A DNA stretch of 64,000 nt from assembly GCA_020796225.1 (NCBI GenBank), contig CM036753.1:8512501-8576500 (forward strand), written 5' to 3'. Source of the stretch: Arion vulgaris (lineage: Eukaryota > Mollusca > Gastropoda > Stylommatophora > Arionidae). The position numbers and the translations under genes were made by a program. The notes below the pieces were generated by a model. The model made no database searches and was not told where the DNA came from. It was given only the letters and a program-made list of their open reading frames with translations. Positions 12,606 through 24,579 of the stretch are shown here, in pieces (the stretch's first letter is position 1; each line of letters starts with the position of its first letter).

Positions 12606-13181
12606 TTTATGATGAACAGGAGAACTCGCTAAATAAACTCAACAGAAGAACAGTAGCAATGAATGGATAAGGATGAAACACTGACATACAAGCACATTGA
12701 ATCACTAGGGTAAACAAGTAATTTGTTTCATCGATCTGACATAATAACTCTGGCAAATGGAAGACAGAGAATAAGGAAGGAAAAAAACAACACACAAAAA
12801 TGAAGTGAAGGAAATGCTGTTTGAAACTAATTGTAAAAGGTTTCAGAAAAGCATTAGCAAACACAATTAAAGAAAACATAAATTGACATGTCAACTATAT
12901 CAATTAATTTTATTTTTGATTTCTCTGACATCATTTTTATCTTTGACATTCAATGCCGTTACTTTCGTATATTTTAAGTTTGCTGTTCATTTATTAAACA
13001 AATATACCTTCTACACAAAGGTAAATAAGGATAAGTGATATTGAAATATAATGACACGTTTCTTTTGCACAGTAGGGGCAGGAAACGATAAGATAAGTCC
13101 GAAAGGAATAAAGATAGCGGAAGGGAATGAGTCGCTGACAGTGTATGTCGAAGCGACATGATCAACGACTATACAGTTTAC

Positions 13182-13435
13182 GACTGTTTAACCAGATGAT
13201 GATGATCATGATGACTTGGTACAGTGGAGTAACTTGATAAGTAGAATTCATCACCAGTTCACCAGATGATGATGATGACAAGACTGTTTAACTGATGATA
13301 ATGATGACAGGGTACAGTTGAGTAACTTGATAAGTAGAATTCATCCCAGTTCACCAGATGTATGATGATGACAAGACTGTTTAACTGATGCATGATGGGT
13401 GATGACAGGGTACAGTGGAGTAACTTGATCAGACA
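13182..13435. repeat. 93-100 bp tandem repeat, about 2.7 copies
   Basis: GACTGTTTAAC restarts at 13182, 13282 and 13375. Each unit also carries GGGTACAGT(G/T)GAGTAACTTG and AGTAGAATTCATC plus a variable GAT run. Confidence 0.8.
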
Positions 13436-13449
13436 AATGTATATCAATT

Positions 13450-13680
13450 TATTACCCAAAAATTCCCAATAATCTCAAATAAACACCAACAATTCACAAT
13501 AACCTCAAATATTCACCAAGAATTCACAATAGCCTCAAATATTCACCAAGAATTTATCACGTACTTAAATGTGTACAAAGAATTCACTATATCCGCAAGT
13601 ATTCACCAAGAATTCACAAAACCTAAATAAAACCCACTAAGAATTCACGGTAACCCCCAAATATTCATTAAGTATTACCC
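13450..13680. repeat. ~30-bp degenerate tandem repeat, about 7 copies
   Basis: AACCTCAAATATTCACCAAG plus AATTCACAAT recurs with substitutions. Confidence 0.65.
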
Positions 13681-13697
13681 ATAACCGCTCGTATGTT

Positions 13698-13870
13698 GCC
13701 GGGCCCGCAAGGGAAGAAAAGAATTGTAACACTGCGCCCTACAAGGCATGTCGTAAGAGGTGACTAAAGTAGGGATCCGCCCATGTGTTACTGGGACCAT
13801 AAGGTGGAAGAAAGAATATGCAGAAATGTCTACCTCCCAGGCATGTCGAAAGAGGCGACAGGAGGGCCGG
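13698..13870 (-). repeat. Family A 3'-end fragments, two in a row
   Basis: CTACAAGGCATGTCGTAAGAGG (13740-13761) and CAGGCATGTCGAAAGAGGCG (about 13838-13857) are two copies of the family A end block in minus orientation, directly before a LINE tail. Confidence 0.45.
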
Positions 13871-13884
13871 TAGTGTGGCCGGCG

Positions 13885-14135
13885 ACCTCACCCGTAGAAA
13901 AATTAAGCCAACAAAACGTCAACAAACATGGATAGCACAACAACACGAAATACTGTTTTGGAACCCACAGGGAAAGAGGAGTAGGGGAAAACCTAGACAG
14001 ACCTTGAGAAGGGAGCTGGAGGCTGATATTAAAAGGATAGGTAAAACATGGACCGAATTGGAAGGGATGGCAAGAGAGAGGAAGAGCTGGAAGAAGTTTG
14101 TTGAAGACCTGTGCTCCGTTGGGAGTTGAAAGGTG
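13885..14135 (+). mobile_element. LINE 3' tail ending in a GAA microsatellite
   Basis: The frame WNPQGKRSRGKPRQTLRREL, then KTWTELEGMARERKSWKKFV and EDLCSVGS-stop, is a textbook non-LTR retrotransposon ORF2 C-terminus. (GAA)n follows immediately after the stop (14134-14147). Family A end fragments precede it. Confidence 0.7.
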
Positions 14136-14869
14136 AAGAAGAAGAAGATTTCCTATAACCTTAACTAGCTGCAAAGAATTCATCATGAAATATATATTTT
14201 TTTAATGTACCGATTTCTTTTTTTCGCAATCTGACAATGAATTATTCTTTTTAAGATTAAGCCCTTACAAAAATTCTTGGCCACTCACTCATTAGCTTCT
14301 CACGAACAGTGATCAACTGAAGTTTTAATTTGTCTGTATGAAGTTGTTATAGGATTTGTCTCATGAAAATTTAATAAAACATGATACACAACAAAGCTTA
14401 TAAATGGCAATTACAAGTTTGTGGTTATATAAAACACATTACTAGTTGGTCTCTATAATTCTGAGAAATGGTACTTGTCTGTAGTTTCAAAAATACATGT
14501 TTCTCTTTCCGAGTGAAGCCATCTAATTATTTTTCCAGTGATCCTTGATCTCAATGTAGATGAAAACCAGCTACTAGTCCTATATAAGACAACAATAAAT
14601 TGTCAATGAAGTGGGTTTAAATTAAATTGTGAGAAAATAGGCAGCTGACCAAAGAAGACTATTCCCCATCCCATAAACATAAGAACATTTTCATCACAGA
14701 ATCTCATTGAGGAAATGTAACTTATCACAGAGAATAATTACACATATACATTGAATATGAGAACCGGCCAGCAACAATTACACATACATATTTAGACAGA
14801 GCCCAACAACCCATCAACTATGTGGACTCCGCACTGGACACTGCAGACCACAAGATCATCTACATCATC

Positions 14870-15125
14870 ATCAAGGTGCGTATCCTTTATAGGACGTTGC
14901 CCTCTTTGCAACGCATCTGAAATTCACTCTGTCTCTAGCCAATTCACCCACTTCGTCGACGGTCATATTCATGGTTTCTTTAATATCATGTAGCCATCTT
15001 CTTCTTGGTCTGCTTCTGCGTATATATTTAATATTGCTCTCTTCAGATCATCTACACCAAAATGTAAACTGTTCAAACTGAGCAGCTCACATCTTAAAAT
15101 GGCCAACATATTTACAAACACATTT
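14870..15125 (-). mobile_element. LINE 3' tail, diverged
   Basis: In minus orientation GAAGAAGATGGCTACATG...AAAGAAACCATGAATATGAC and GTTGGCCATTTTAAGATGTG resemble the RRRWLHDIKETM and FGHI/VGHF parts of LINE tails. Stops and frameshifts are frequent. Confidence 0.4.
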
Positions 15126-15969
15126 TGCATTCTGTATGGTTCATTCGCTGATCCGTATTTACATCTTCGATATCATTCGACCCATCTGCATTTGTTTAAA
15201 TAAGTCTAGTGTTGTACTTTGACCATTTTAAAGAGGCAATTAAAGACAAGAAAATAAGTAGACGAAGCTAGAAATAACTGCGAGGAAAACATCAAAATGT
15301 GGATAGACATCATCCAATCAGAAAGTTGTATGGGAATAAACAAAACAATTTACACGAAATTAATATCAGCAAACCTTCGCTTATAAAACGGCACACGCTG
15401 ATGATACTGATGTTGTACTTTACAAAACTACCATACTTCCGGTTTTTATATTTCGCTGCATGATGATACATTTTTTATTGCGGGCTTTTCAATTATTAAT
15501 TTTACCAGGTCGCTTTCCCTGCACATGCCTTTAGTGTGAATATTGGGAAATATATGAACCTTTCATTTCCGTTCTAGCAGAGGGGGATACGCTCTATTTG
15601 AGAAATTGCAGTATAATTCGCCAATCAATAATCTATATAGTCTGTAGTTAATCATCTTTAGCGAAAGGAGCTGGCTATTAGTGCCAACAGTTAGACAGAA
15701 CAGTGTGTGAGTTAAAGAGGTGCGTTTGTATTGGCGTTATCGTCTATTTAGATATTTTAAACTTTACCAACCCCTTATTTGCATCAGTAATTATTCATAA
15801 AAATGTCAAATAATTAAATAGAGGTAGACATTTGTATTGAACGAAAAATCAATGTACTAAATTTCAAATAGTTTACAGCACACAAATAAAATGTTTATAT
15901 GAGATTCTGTATAAATAATGTTTACAGTAACAAAGAATAATAATTTCATATTCTGTATTTTAAAGTCTC
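15126..15969. other. Anonymous AT-rich stretch
   Basis: No frame above 60 codons and no recognised repeat. Confidence 0.4.
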
Positions 15970-16150
15970 GCAATCCGTGTACATTGTGCCAGTTATACGC
16001 CTACAAATAGGCAAGCACCTTCGATTTCTGCGACGCTTTTTATCTACTAGGTAGCTTCCTAGGCCCCTACCTTAGTCGCCTCTTACGACATGTCTTGTAG
16101 GTCACAGTGTTGCTATTCTTTGCTCCCATTGCGAGTCCCTGCAACTTACA
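15970..16150 (+). repeat. Family A 3' part
   Basis: GTGCCAGTTATACGCCTAC, GATTTCTGCGACGCTTTTTA and AGTCGCCTCTTACGACATGT match the second half of the copies at 5018 and 22060. The array of 40/54-bp units starts about 80 bases downstream. Confidence 0.6.
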
Positions 16151-16227
16151 GGCGATTGTAGGTTTTACAAACAAAATGGAAGATTAAAAATAATATCTGG
16201 CTGCTTAATTCTTATTCTTATTTTTCT

Positions 16228-17735
16228 TCAGCTATATAATTCAACTAGAGAACACAAGGTGTCAATTGATACAAAACTACTTCAGCTATATAATTCAACT
16301 AGAGAACACAAGGTGTCAATTGATACAAAACTTCTTCAGTTATATAATTCAACTAGAGAACACAAGGTGCCAATTGATACAAAACTACTTGAGTTATATA
16401 ATTCAACTAGAGAACACAAGGTGCCAATTGATACAAAACTTCTTCAGCTATATAATTCAACTAGAGAACACATACCGTCTACTTCAGCTATATAATTCAA
16501 CTAGAGAACACATACCGTCTACTTCAGCTATATAATTCAACTAGAGAACACAAGGTGTCAATTGATACAAAACTTCTTCAGTTATATAATTCAACTAGAG
16601 AACACATACCGTCAATAGATACAAAACTACTTCAGTTATATAATTCAACTAGAGAACACAAAGTGTCAATTGATACAAAACTACTTCAGTTATATAATTC
16701 AACTAGAGAACATATACCGTCTACTTCAGTTATATAATTCAACTAGAGAACACACACCGTCTACTTCAGCTATATAATTCAACTAGAGAACACACACCGT
16801 CTACTTCAGCTATATAATTCAACTAGAGAACACAAGGTGTCAATTGATACAAAACTACTTCAGCTATATAATTCAACTAGAGAACACAAGGTGTCAATTG
16901 ATACAAAACTTCTTCAGTTATATAATTCAACTAGAGAACACAAGGTGCCAATTGATACAAAACTACTTGAGTTATATAATTCAACTAGAGAACACAAGGT
17001 GCCAATTGATACAAAACTTCTTCAGCTATATAATTCAACTAGAGAACACATACCGTCTACTTCAGCTATATAATTCAACTAGAGAACACATACCGTCTAC
17101 TTCAGCTATATAATTCAACTAGAGAACACAAGGTGTCAATTGATACAAAACTTCTTCAGTTATATAATTCAACTAGAGAACACATACCGTCAATAGATAC
17201 AAAACTTCTTCAGCTATATAATTCAACTAGAGAACACATACCGTCTACTTCAGCTATATAATTCAACTAGAGAACACATACCGTCTACTTCAGCTATATA
17301 ATTCAACTAGAGAACACAAGGTGTCAATTGATACAAAACTTCTTCAGTTATATAATTCAACTAGAGAACACATACCGTCAATAGATACAAAACTACTTCA
17401 GTTATATAATTCAACTAGAGAACACAAAGTGTCAATTGATACAAAACTACTTCAGTTATATAATTCAACTAGAGAACATATACCGTCTACTTCAGTTATA
17501 TAATTCAACTAGAGAACACACACCGTCTACTTCAGCTATATAATTCAACTAGAGAACACACACCGTCTACTTCAGCTATATAATTCAACTAGAGAACACA
17601 TACCGTCAATGGATACAAAACTACTTCAGTTATATAATTCAACTAGAGAACACATACCGTCAATTGATACAAAACTACTTCAGTTATATAATTCAACTAG
17701 AGAACACATACCGTCAATGGATACAAAACTATGGC
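16228..17735. repeat. Composite minisatellite of 40-bp and 54-bp units
   Basis: All units share CTTCAGCTATATAATTCAAC then TAGAGAACACA. Short units continue with TACCGTCTA (40 bp); long units add a 14-base module CAATTGATACAAAA (54 bp). The block 16259-16495 recurs as 16837-17073 (offset 578), and 16555-16737 recurs as 17321-17503 (offset 766), so larger segments were duplicated. Confidence 0.9.
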
Positions 17736-17794
17736 TCTATATATATGAATGAAAATAGATCCCTAAATGTGAAATAAATATTGAAAAATAGAAA

Positions 17795-17905
17795 CAGTAA
17801 TAATATATATATATATATATATATAACTGTGTGTGTGGATGAGTGTGTGTGTGCGAGTGAGTATGTGTGAGTGAGTATGTGTGTGTGTGTGATAGTGAGT
17901 GTGTA
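17795..17905. repeat. TA microsatellite passing into a TG-rich microsatellite
   Basis: (TA)n at 17801-17825 is followed by interrupted (TG)n with GAG interruptions to 17900. Confidence 0.85.
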
Positions 17906-18099
17906 TAAAGATATAAAACGATTTTCAAGAGTAAATCGACCATGATCTTCAGTGGTACACGATCGGAAAGCTGTGATCAGGCTGTCACGAGCTTTAAGAG
18001 AGATGGTCTGTGTTATCGAAATGAGTATGTACAATGGTTTACAACGGGTTACAACGCGATGCTTACAGAGTCTTAGTACCTTTATATATATATATATAT

Positions 18100-18195
18100 A
18101 TAACTCCATAATTCCATGGAAGAGATGGAGCGAGTTGTCCAGGACAGAGCGGTATGTAGAAATTACTTGCAGGTCCTATGTAACGTATGACGGTA
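18100..18195 (+). mobile_element. Very short LINE 3' stub
   Basis: CCATGGAAGAGATGGAGCGA, GTTGTCCAGGACAGAGCGGT and ATGTAACGTATGACGGTACG match the last ~90 bases of the LINE tail at 18433-18790. It is bracketed by TA microsatellites. Confidence 0.55.
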
Positions 18196-18210
18196 CGAGA
18201 GGAATATATA

Positions 18211-18364
18211 TATACAGTGGCAGCTCGTGATAATTTTTCTTGATGGGCCAGGCACAAATTTTCGGGAAAATCATGGTTTTGGTGTATTTACTATTCCAGG
18301 AAGTTATTCCCCTATCGATTGTTGGTGGGGCCGCGTCCCACTGTCCTTAATGGCGAGCTGCCCT
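18211..18364. mobile_element. Small hAT-like MITE
   Basis: The left end CAGTGGCAGCTCGTGAT and right end ATGGCGAGCTGCCCTGT are imperfect inverted repeats of the CAGTGGC type seen in hAT transposons. The 150-bp core has no coding frame of its own. No clear 8-bp target duplication was found. Confidence 0.4.
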
Positions 18365-18382
18365 GTATATGTATATATATAT

Positions 18383-18432
<50 letters not shown>
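18365..18432. repeat. TA microsatellite
   Basis: A nearly pure TA/ATATAC run sits between the hAT-like MITE and the LINE tail. Another short one is at 18081-18102. Confidence 0.85.
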
Positions 18433-18434
<2 letters not shown>

Positions 18435-18790
18435 ATAATAGATGTCTGCGAAAAATAATGAATATAAAATGGAATGGATTCAGGAGAAGTGATGAAATCA
18501 GAGAAATGTCTGGTCAACCACTAGTGACAACTGTTATAAGAAAGAGAAGGTGGAGATATGTTGGACATACCTTGAGGAGAAATGATCAAATAATATCAAA
18601 GCAGGCATTGAAGTGGGAGGCAAAGGGTTCAAGAAAGAGAGGACGACCTAAGGAGACCCTGAATCGAACTTTGCTGAGAGAGGCAAGAAGTATCGGTCTC
18701 TGTTCCATGGAGGAGATTGAGCGAGTTGCCCAGGATAGAGCGGTGTGGATAAATTGCTTGCAGTCCCCATGTAACGTATAACGGTACTAG
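18433..18790 (+). mobile_element. LINE 3' tail, one of the best preserved
   Basis: The frame reads NRCLRKIMNIKWNGFRRSDE, GQPLVTTVIRKRRWRYVGHT, LRRNDQIISKQALKWEAKGS, RKRGRPKETLNRTLLREARS and ends with IERVAQDRAVWINCLQSP before a stop. This is the C-terminal portion of LINE ORF2, and it shares its family with the tails at 23480, 33205, 40058, 57225 and 59175. Confidence 0.75.
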
Positions 18791-19639
18791 ATGAATTATT
18801 TATATAACTTTTAAATAGTTTTTTCAAGTTTTATTTCGTTATTAGTAAAATAAAGTTTCATTTTCTTGGGCAGTTAGGCATCCAAACACTAACTGTCTCA
18901 CTGTGATTGCGCTGTGTATCACATAGAATGATTGCTTTGTATTGCTTGTTTTCTTGCAACCATTGCATGATGAAGACCTTTTGGTCGAGACATGACTTTA
19001 GCCTGTTTTTGTGATTAGTAAAGAATCGAATTTATTGTTTTGATAACTTGCCTTTAGTACATAGCTTAAATGCAGTCTTCCTAATTATCAATATTATATC
19101 TTTACACATATCATGATAAATGTCATATCACAATTAACAGTGATAGTTTGATATCCACACTACGATACATCGAAGTGGCACACCGCCATGATACCAAAGT
19201 TGACTCATAATTAAGTAGGAACACAGTTGGAAGCCTTTCTCACACATTCATTTGTAGACAGATTGTGTATCTTCTGTTTACTTTACCAGCTCGTGGTTAT
19301 GTGTGTAGTAGACGTGATGTTGACAGTTTGCATATAGAGTGCAAGAAAATGAAATAAATCTCTACCGCTGGGTGCGAGTATATCGATTACGGCTTTGTTC
19401 AAGTTGATGACTAGAGAGATGTTTAGTCGACTCTTTCATATGATCTTTTCCACCGCTGAATTCCCACTGGGAAAAATTCTGTTAGCCAGAGAAATTGAAA
19501 CAAGAGCTTCTTGACGTTTATTAGCATAACTCACTGCTAAAGGACGGTAGAGAAGTTACTAAACGTGAAAATTATACGTATAAGAAACGAGGCATGACTG
19601 ACTGACAGTCTTCTTCTTCTCTTCCACCATTTCCTTCTT
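18791..19639. other. Anonymous AT-rich stretch between two LINE tails
   Basis: Possibly 3' flank of the 18433 LINE at its start (TTTTTTCAAGTTTTATTTCG). Nothing else seen. Confidence 0.4.
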
Positions 19640-20320
19640 TATAGAAGTGTTGGGGGAAAATGTAGAAATCTTGTGTGTGCTTGTTTTACTGCACTTTGTA
19701 TGCTGATATACATTTTCTTAAGGCTGTTCTTGATGCCATCGCTCCATCTTTTGCGTGGTCTTTCTCTTACTCTGTACTCGTTTTACTTTTTCTGTGCGGT
19801 TCTCTGTGGTAGTCGATACCGGGGCATTCTTGTCAGGTGTCCAAACCATTTAATCTGTTGTTCTTTTAGGAATTGCATGACTGGTTTCACATCCAGTCTT
19901 ATAATTTTGTCTCTTATTGTCACACCTGCAGCTCTTCTAAGACACCTCATCTACATCGTATTTCGCTCATTATTTATTCCGCTCATTATGTGCTGTATAT
20001 TGTAGCCATGTTTGACACTGGTAACATAGTGTTGGCCAGAAAATCGTTCTTATGAGATTTGCTTTAGTTTTTAGCAGTATCTCTTTATGTGACAACAGTT
20101 CCAGTATCTGGTTAGATTTTGTGTAACGATTGTTGATTTTCTTATCGACACTTCCGTATGTAGTGAAAATTGCTGCTAAGTATTTGGCCTCATTGGTTTG
20201 TTTAATTTCTATGCTCTGGAGTTTCATTGTAAGGCTTTCTGGTTGTCTACTTATTGCATTGTCTCTGTCTTTATTATATTTATTTTCATGTTGTACTCCT
20301 CCTCCCACCCCCACCCCCCT
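19640..20320 (-). mobile_element. LINE 3' part with a long preserved frame
   Basis: The minus-strand frame from 20310 contains KYLAAIFTTYGSVDKKINNR and LLKTKANLIRTIFWPTLCYQ (reverse-transcriptase thumb region). After a short frame change it continues MRCLRRAAGVTIRDKI and EQQIKWFGHLTRMPRYRLPQ. It is the same type as the tails at 42855 and 56400. Confidence 0.7.
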
Positions 20321-20384
20321 TGATGTTAACTACTGATTAAAAGTACTGCAGAAAATATCAATATGTGAGGAATATTATGATAAG

Positions 20385-20728
20385 CCCGTGCACTATAAAT
20401 TTGCATATAACTCTAGTGCACTATAAACTCTGTGCACTATAAGCTCTGCACTATAAGCTTGGTCACTATAAGAACAAAAATTCTGGTGCACTATAGCGCT
20501 AATGCACTATAAGCTCTGGTGCACTATAAGCCTATGCACTATAAGCTTCTAGTGCACTTAAGCTCTGTGCACTATAAGCTCTGGTGCACTATAAGCTCTG
20601 GTGCACTACTAATAAAGCTCTGGTGCACTATAAGCTCTGGTGTACTATAAGCTCTGGTGTACTATAAGCTCCGGTGCACTATAAGCTCTGGTGCACTATA
20701 AGCTCCGGTACACTATAAGCTCCGGTGC
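20385..20728. repeat. 17-bp tandem repeat, about 18 copies
   Basis: The unit is GCTCTGGTGCACTATAA with shorter variants lacking GG or CTCTGG at the 5' part of the array. Confidence 0.85.
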
Positions 20729-20764
20729 ATGTCTGTAGAAAAGTAAATAAATGTGATGGAGAAC

Positions 20765-21240
20765 ATGCTTAATTGATTGATTGATAGGACCATCATCATT
20801 GCACTTCGGTGAATAACCATGTGTGCTCCGATCTCCTTCTAACACAGGAAGATCTCAGCGAAGTGCATGAATCCCGTAACAACGGCGATGGATCCCACTC
20901 TAAATTAGAAGATAGTGGAAATATTTTGCAATAATTTGTTTTGTAATCTTTCTAATGAATTTTGTCGGGCAGCGACTTTCCAGCCTGATCTCGTTTTGGA
21001 ACTGCCAATGGTTCTTTTAGGTGCTCAAATTGAACACGGGACCTACGTTTTATGGTCTGTCTCCGATAGGACTTGGAACGTGATCTCACCTACACTGATA
21101 TCAGGGATCTCTTGAAAAATATCCAGATGTCTCCACGATGGAGCAAACCTGCTACCTTTGGCACGAGAGCTGAGCACCAAACCTGTACGCCACAGAGACT
21201 CCTTGATCTTGCATGTTGTGTTATTTGTATATGATGAGCC
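20765..21240 (-). repeat. Interspersed repeat family D, longest copy
   Basis: This is the reverse of the start-of-window copy and extends it. It contains ACCATCATCATTGCACTTCG at one end and TACGCCACAGAGACTCCTTG at the other. No coding frame or terminal repeat was recognised. Confidence 0.55.
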
Positions 21241-21249
21241 CTACAACCT

Positions 21250-21522
21250 GACCCATCAATAGAAGATAGTGATCTTGCTAATTTTTTTGTATCTTTCTAA
21301 TGATGGTCAGCAAACTTCAGCCTGATCTCAGAAGAGGTTCTTTTTGATCTTGAACAGGATACGTTTTATGGTTGATATGATGAGACTGGAACACACTCAC
21401 TGATATCAGGACTCTTGATTCCGATGTTACGTGTTATTTGTATATATGAGCACCAAACCTGTACGCCACAGAGAGCCTTGATCTTGCATGTTGTGTTGTT
21501 TGTATATGAATTCACCTTTGTC
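21250..21522 (-). repeat. Second, shrunken copy of part of family D in tandem
   Basis: Blocks of the preceding copy recur in the same order with many small gaps: GTATCTTTCTAATGATG, CAGCCTGATCTCAG, ACGTTTTATGG, CACTGATATCAGG, GAGCACCAAACCTGTACGCC. It may be a diverged tandem duplicate or a poorly resolved one. Confidence 0.45.
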
Positions 21523-22059
21523 TAACAATACTGGAATGTCAGGGTCAAACAACGTTGTGGGATTCTGTCTTAATAAGTAGTATTTCTGAACTCTTCGTCG
21601 TTTTACTGGGGGTGGGAGTGGGGAGGGTATGAGTAATTGGAACGACAAAACTATAGACCAATGGGGGCATAGCAAAAAAGTCATTAAGAAAGATAGATTT
21701 ATACAGTACACAAACATACGAAATCGATGTTTCGACCCAGAGGTCTTTATTATGTAAAGAAATACAAACACAAGGTCAAATTGGTGACACTGAAACTGGC
21801 TGATGTTAATTTGATGAATGGTCAACAGACAGAATAAAGGTCATTATCTCCATAATAAAGAAACACTCATCATTGTTAGGACATGTCATGGAAAAAATAT
21901 TTCAAACACATGATGACACCCAGCAAAGTCAATAGTGGACGAGACATGAGACAATAGAACGAGAGAAAACTAAACGACCCAAATTTCAGCAGTCCGAATT
22001 CATAATTAGTACCCACAAAAAAAAGTTTGTGGAAACCCCGTGAGTGTACGCATCACGCT

Positions 22060-22315
22060 TCTTCCTCTTCGAACGTTGCATATTGAACACTTGTAAAACC
22101 AATCTTTGTCATTCGTATGTGATCCGAGCCTAAGAGCGATTTATGGTTGACAGTTAAGCACCTACAAGTAGGTAAGCACATCCGATTTCTGCGACGCTTT
22201 TTATTTACTAAGGTAGCCTTCCTAGGCCCTTACCCCAGTCGCCTCTTACGACATGCCTTGTAGGTCGCAGTGTTACTATTCTTTGCTCCCCTTGCGAATC
22301 CCGGCAACACAAGGA
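22060..22315 (+). repeat. Interspersed repeat family A, near full length
   Basis: It matches the copy at 5018 in block order, from CTTCGAACGTTGCATATTG to CTCCCCTTGCGAATCCCGGC. Confidence 0.65.
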
Positions 22316-22444
22316 CGGCATGTACGCATCATGAGAAATGATGTAAATCAGATGCAAGGAAGGAATTAACTCTGTAGAATAACTTTGATTAAGTATAATT
22401 TCAGAGTAGCGTCCCTTGTTCATGTTTTTATTGCGCTTTCCTTG

Positions 22445-22700
22445 TTATCAAGGTCAAAATTTAATATATTGTGTGACTGCTGATAAGACCAATAGCTCGT
22501 TGACTACACTAACACATAATCCGTTAACACAAAGATCGCTGTCTATTTGTTTCAGTCTTTTAAGGACCTCTGGGACTTTTGTTCTCTCAGCCTCTAAAAG
22601 TACACAGTCCTCATCACGTGTGGAGCGGACATTACTTTCTGTGATTCCTGATCTCAAATCGATATGACTAGGAAAGATCGATTTCTTCCTATCGATTAGA
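22445..22700 (-). other. Unrecognised minus-strand open frame
   Basis: The frame ITESNVRSTRDEDCVLLEAE, RTKVPEVLKRLKQIDSDLC has a protein-like composition and partly overlaps the edge of a family D copy. No initiation or splice context supports a gene. Confidence 0.15.
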
Positions 22701-22975
22701 TACGAGCGATAAAACGTAGGTCCTGTGTTCAGGCTGAGCATATTAAACTATCATTTGCACATTTAAAATCGATGAAAGAATGCAGTATAGCCTTTGCTGG
22801 TGAAACAAAAAACTACCGACTAATAAAAAAAAAAAGTTTTAACAATCACAAAATTGCATCGGGGTATTCGCCGGTGCTAAGAAGTTCTTGCAATGCCACT
22901 GATATCTTCTAGTGTAAGAAACAGAACGGAGCATGTATGATTATTCACAGACGTACAATGAATGTGGATCTATCA
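22700..22975 (+). repeat. Family D copy, diverged
   Basis: It starts with AAAACGTAGGTCCTGTGTTC and ends with TCTTCTAGTGTAAGAAACAG and CAATGAATGTGGATC, matching the start-of-window copy with an altered middle. Confidence 0.45.
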
Positions 22976-23479
22976 TACACGCTTGAAAAATAATTCCCGT
23001 CGTCTCCTTATCGCATCCACGTGGACAATCAATTGTTGTCCCGACAGACAAGGTGTAATCAGTTGCGGCTCGTAGCTAAAATTAGTGGAGGTGGTTCTTC
23101 AGAAAATGTTTAGTCTTTTTTATATTGTGTGAAACGAAACATTTATAAAAATAACTTGATAAAATCCTTTAAAAATATTTTTATACTCACTAATACGCCC
23201 AAATACACTTTATCATACTCACGAATAAGGTAGGCTGTTTTAGATACACTACAGTTGAGTAAAAACATTCCACTATCTTACACGTGCACAACACTTTCAG
23301 GAAACTTTGATCTTCAATATTCCTGTGTTTGTCCTGATGCTACACTCTGTCAAACTGTAGTTTGTCTGTCTCTTGATATTTCCATTTCACTTGTGTCACG
23401 GTCTTTTCTTTTCATCGCCCTTCAACTTTCCAAATAATAACGATTTTGATCAATGTGTCATGTTTCTTTATAATAATAA

Positions 23480-23785
23480 TAATTCCTCTCGTACCGTTAT
23501 ACGTTACATAGGGCCTGCAAGTAATTTCTCCATACCGCTCTATCCTGGGCAACTCGCTCAATCTCCTCCATGGAACTGAGACCGATATTTCCTGCCTCTC
23601 TCAGCAAAGTTCATTGCAGGGTCTCCTTAGGTCTACCTCTCTTTCTTGAACCCTTTGCATCCCACTTCAATGCCTGCTTTGATATTCGTTGATCATTTCT
23701 CCTCAAGGTGTGCCCAACATATCTCCATCTTCTCTTTCTTATAACAGTTGTCACTAGTGGTTGACCAGACATATGTTTCTTTATG
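23480..23785 (-). mobile_element. LINE 3' tail
   Basis: This is the reverse complement of the 18433 family: GTAACGTATAACGGTAC at the 3' end, then the blocks for QDRAVW, KRGRP, QALKW and RRWRYVGHTLRR. It is truncated at about 23785. Confidence 0.65.
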
Positions 23786-24579
23786 TATCCGAAATATGTT
23801 ATAAAATGTTGTTTTCTGTATTTATTCTTTCTTCATTTATAGTTTGTTCTAGAACTTCTTTCTTTGTGTGTTTTTTTTCTGGGAAATACGACCTGTCATA
23901 CTATATATCCACATATCATAGGCATTAGTTATACCTCACAAGTGCTTGTTATATTGCTTACTATCTAGTAGATCAAGATATCACACTGCACTGTATAATC
24001 TTCTTCCTTGTTCGATCCCGAGTCCCGCTAGTTATAGCAGGATGAAGTCCGGAGAACAGAATGCGTTATGTAGCAGTTTTTTTGTGTGAGTTGTGGTATT
24101 TGCATCTATTGGTCCGATACATCCGATTTCAGCATCACCTTTTTGGGTACCGGGTTAGCTTCTTCATCTTCGATCTCCACAAACCTAATGTCAACAGTCA
24201 GCTGTGTGTCATTGACTGCTACAAGCCCATGCAGCTTGCGTGTAGTGCCCTGAAGAGGAGCGGGCGTCTGTTTCCACAGTATAATCTCCCTTTATCGTTC
24301 CGTTTTCGACAATTTTGTCGGCAAATACAGAACAGAATATAGAGAATCTTGGATAGCACGTTAAAGAAGTGCACACGTTACATGAACAACAACACTAAGA
24401 ATCAAGTATTTGGTTGCACTAAACAGCACCATTCAAAACTAAAGCACACCACTGCATTCACTTGGTGGCGAATATCAGCGAACATGTTGATTCTAGCCGA
24501 CGTGGATTTTCTAAGAACCGGAAGTTTCAGTTTGAACAACATTATGATATAATATGTCCTGAACTTTACACTTTTTTAG

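Noticed and set aside
16259..17503. Repeated YNSTREHK protein frames
   Set aside because: They come from the 54-bp units (18 codons); frames break wherever a 40-bp unit occurs.
18227..18781. 184-codon frame as a gene
   Set aside because: It fuses a MITE, a TA microsatellite and a LINE tail by chance.
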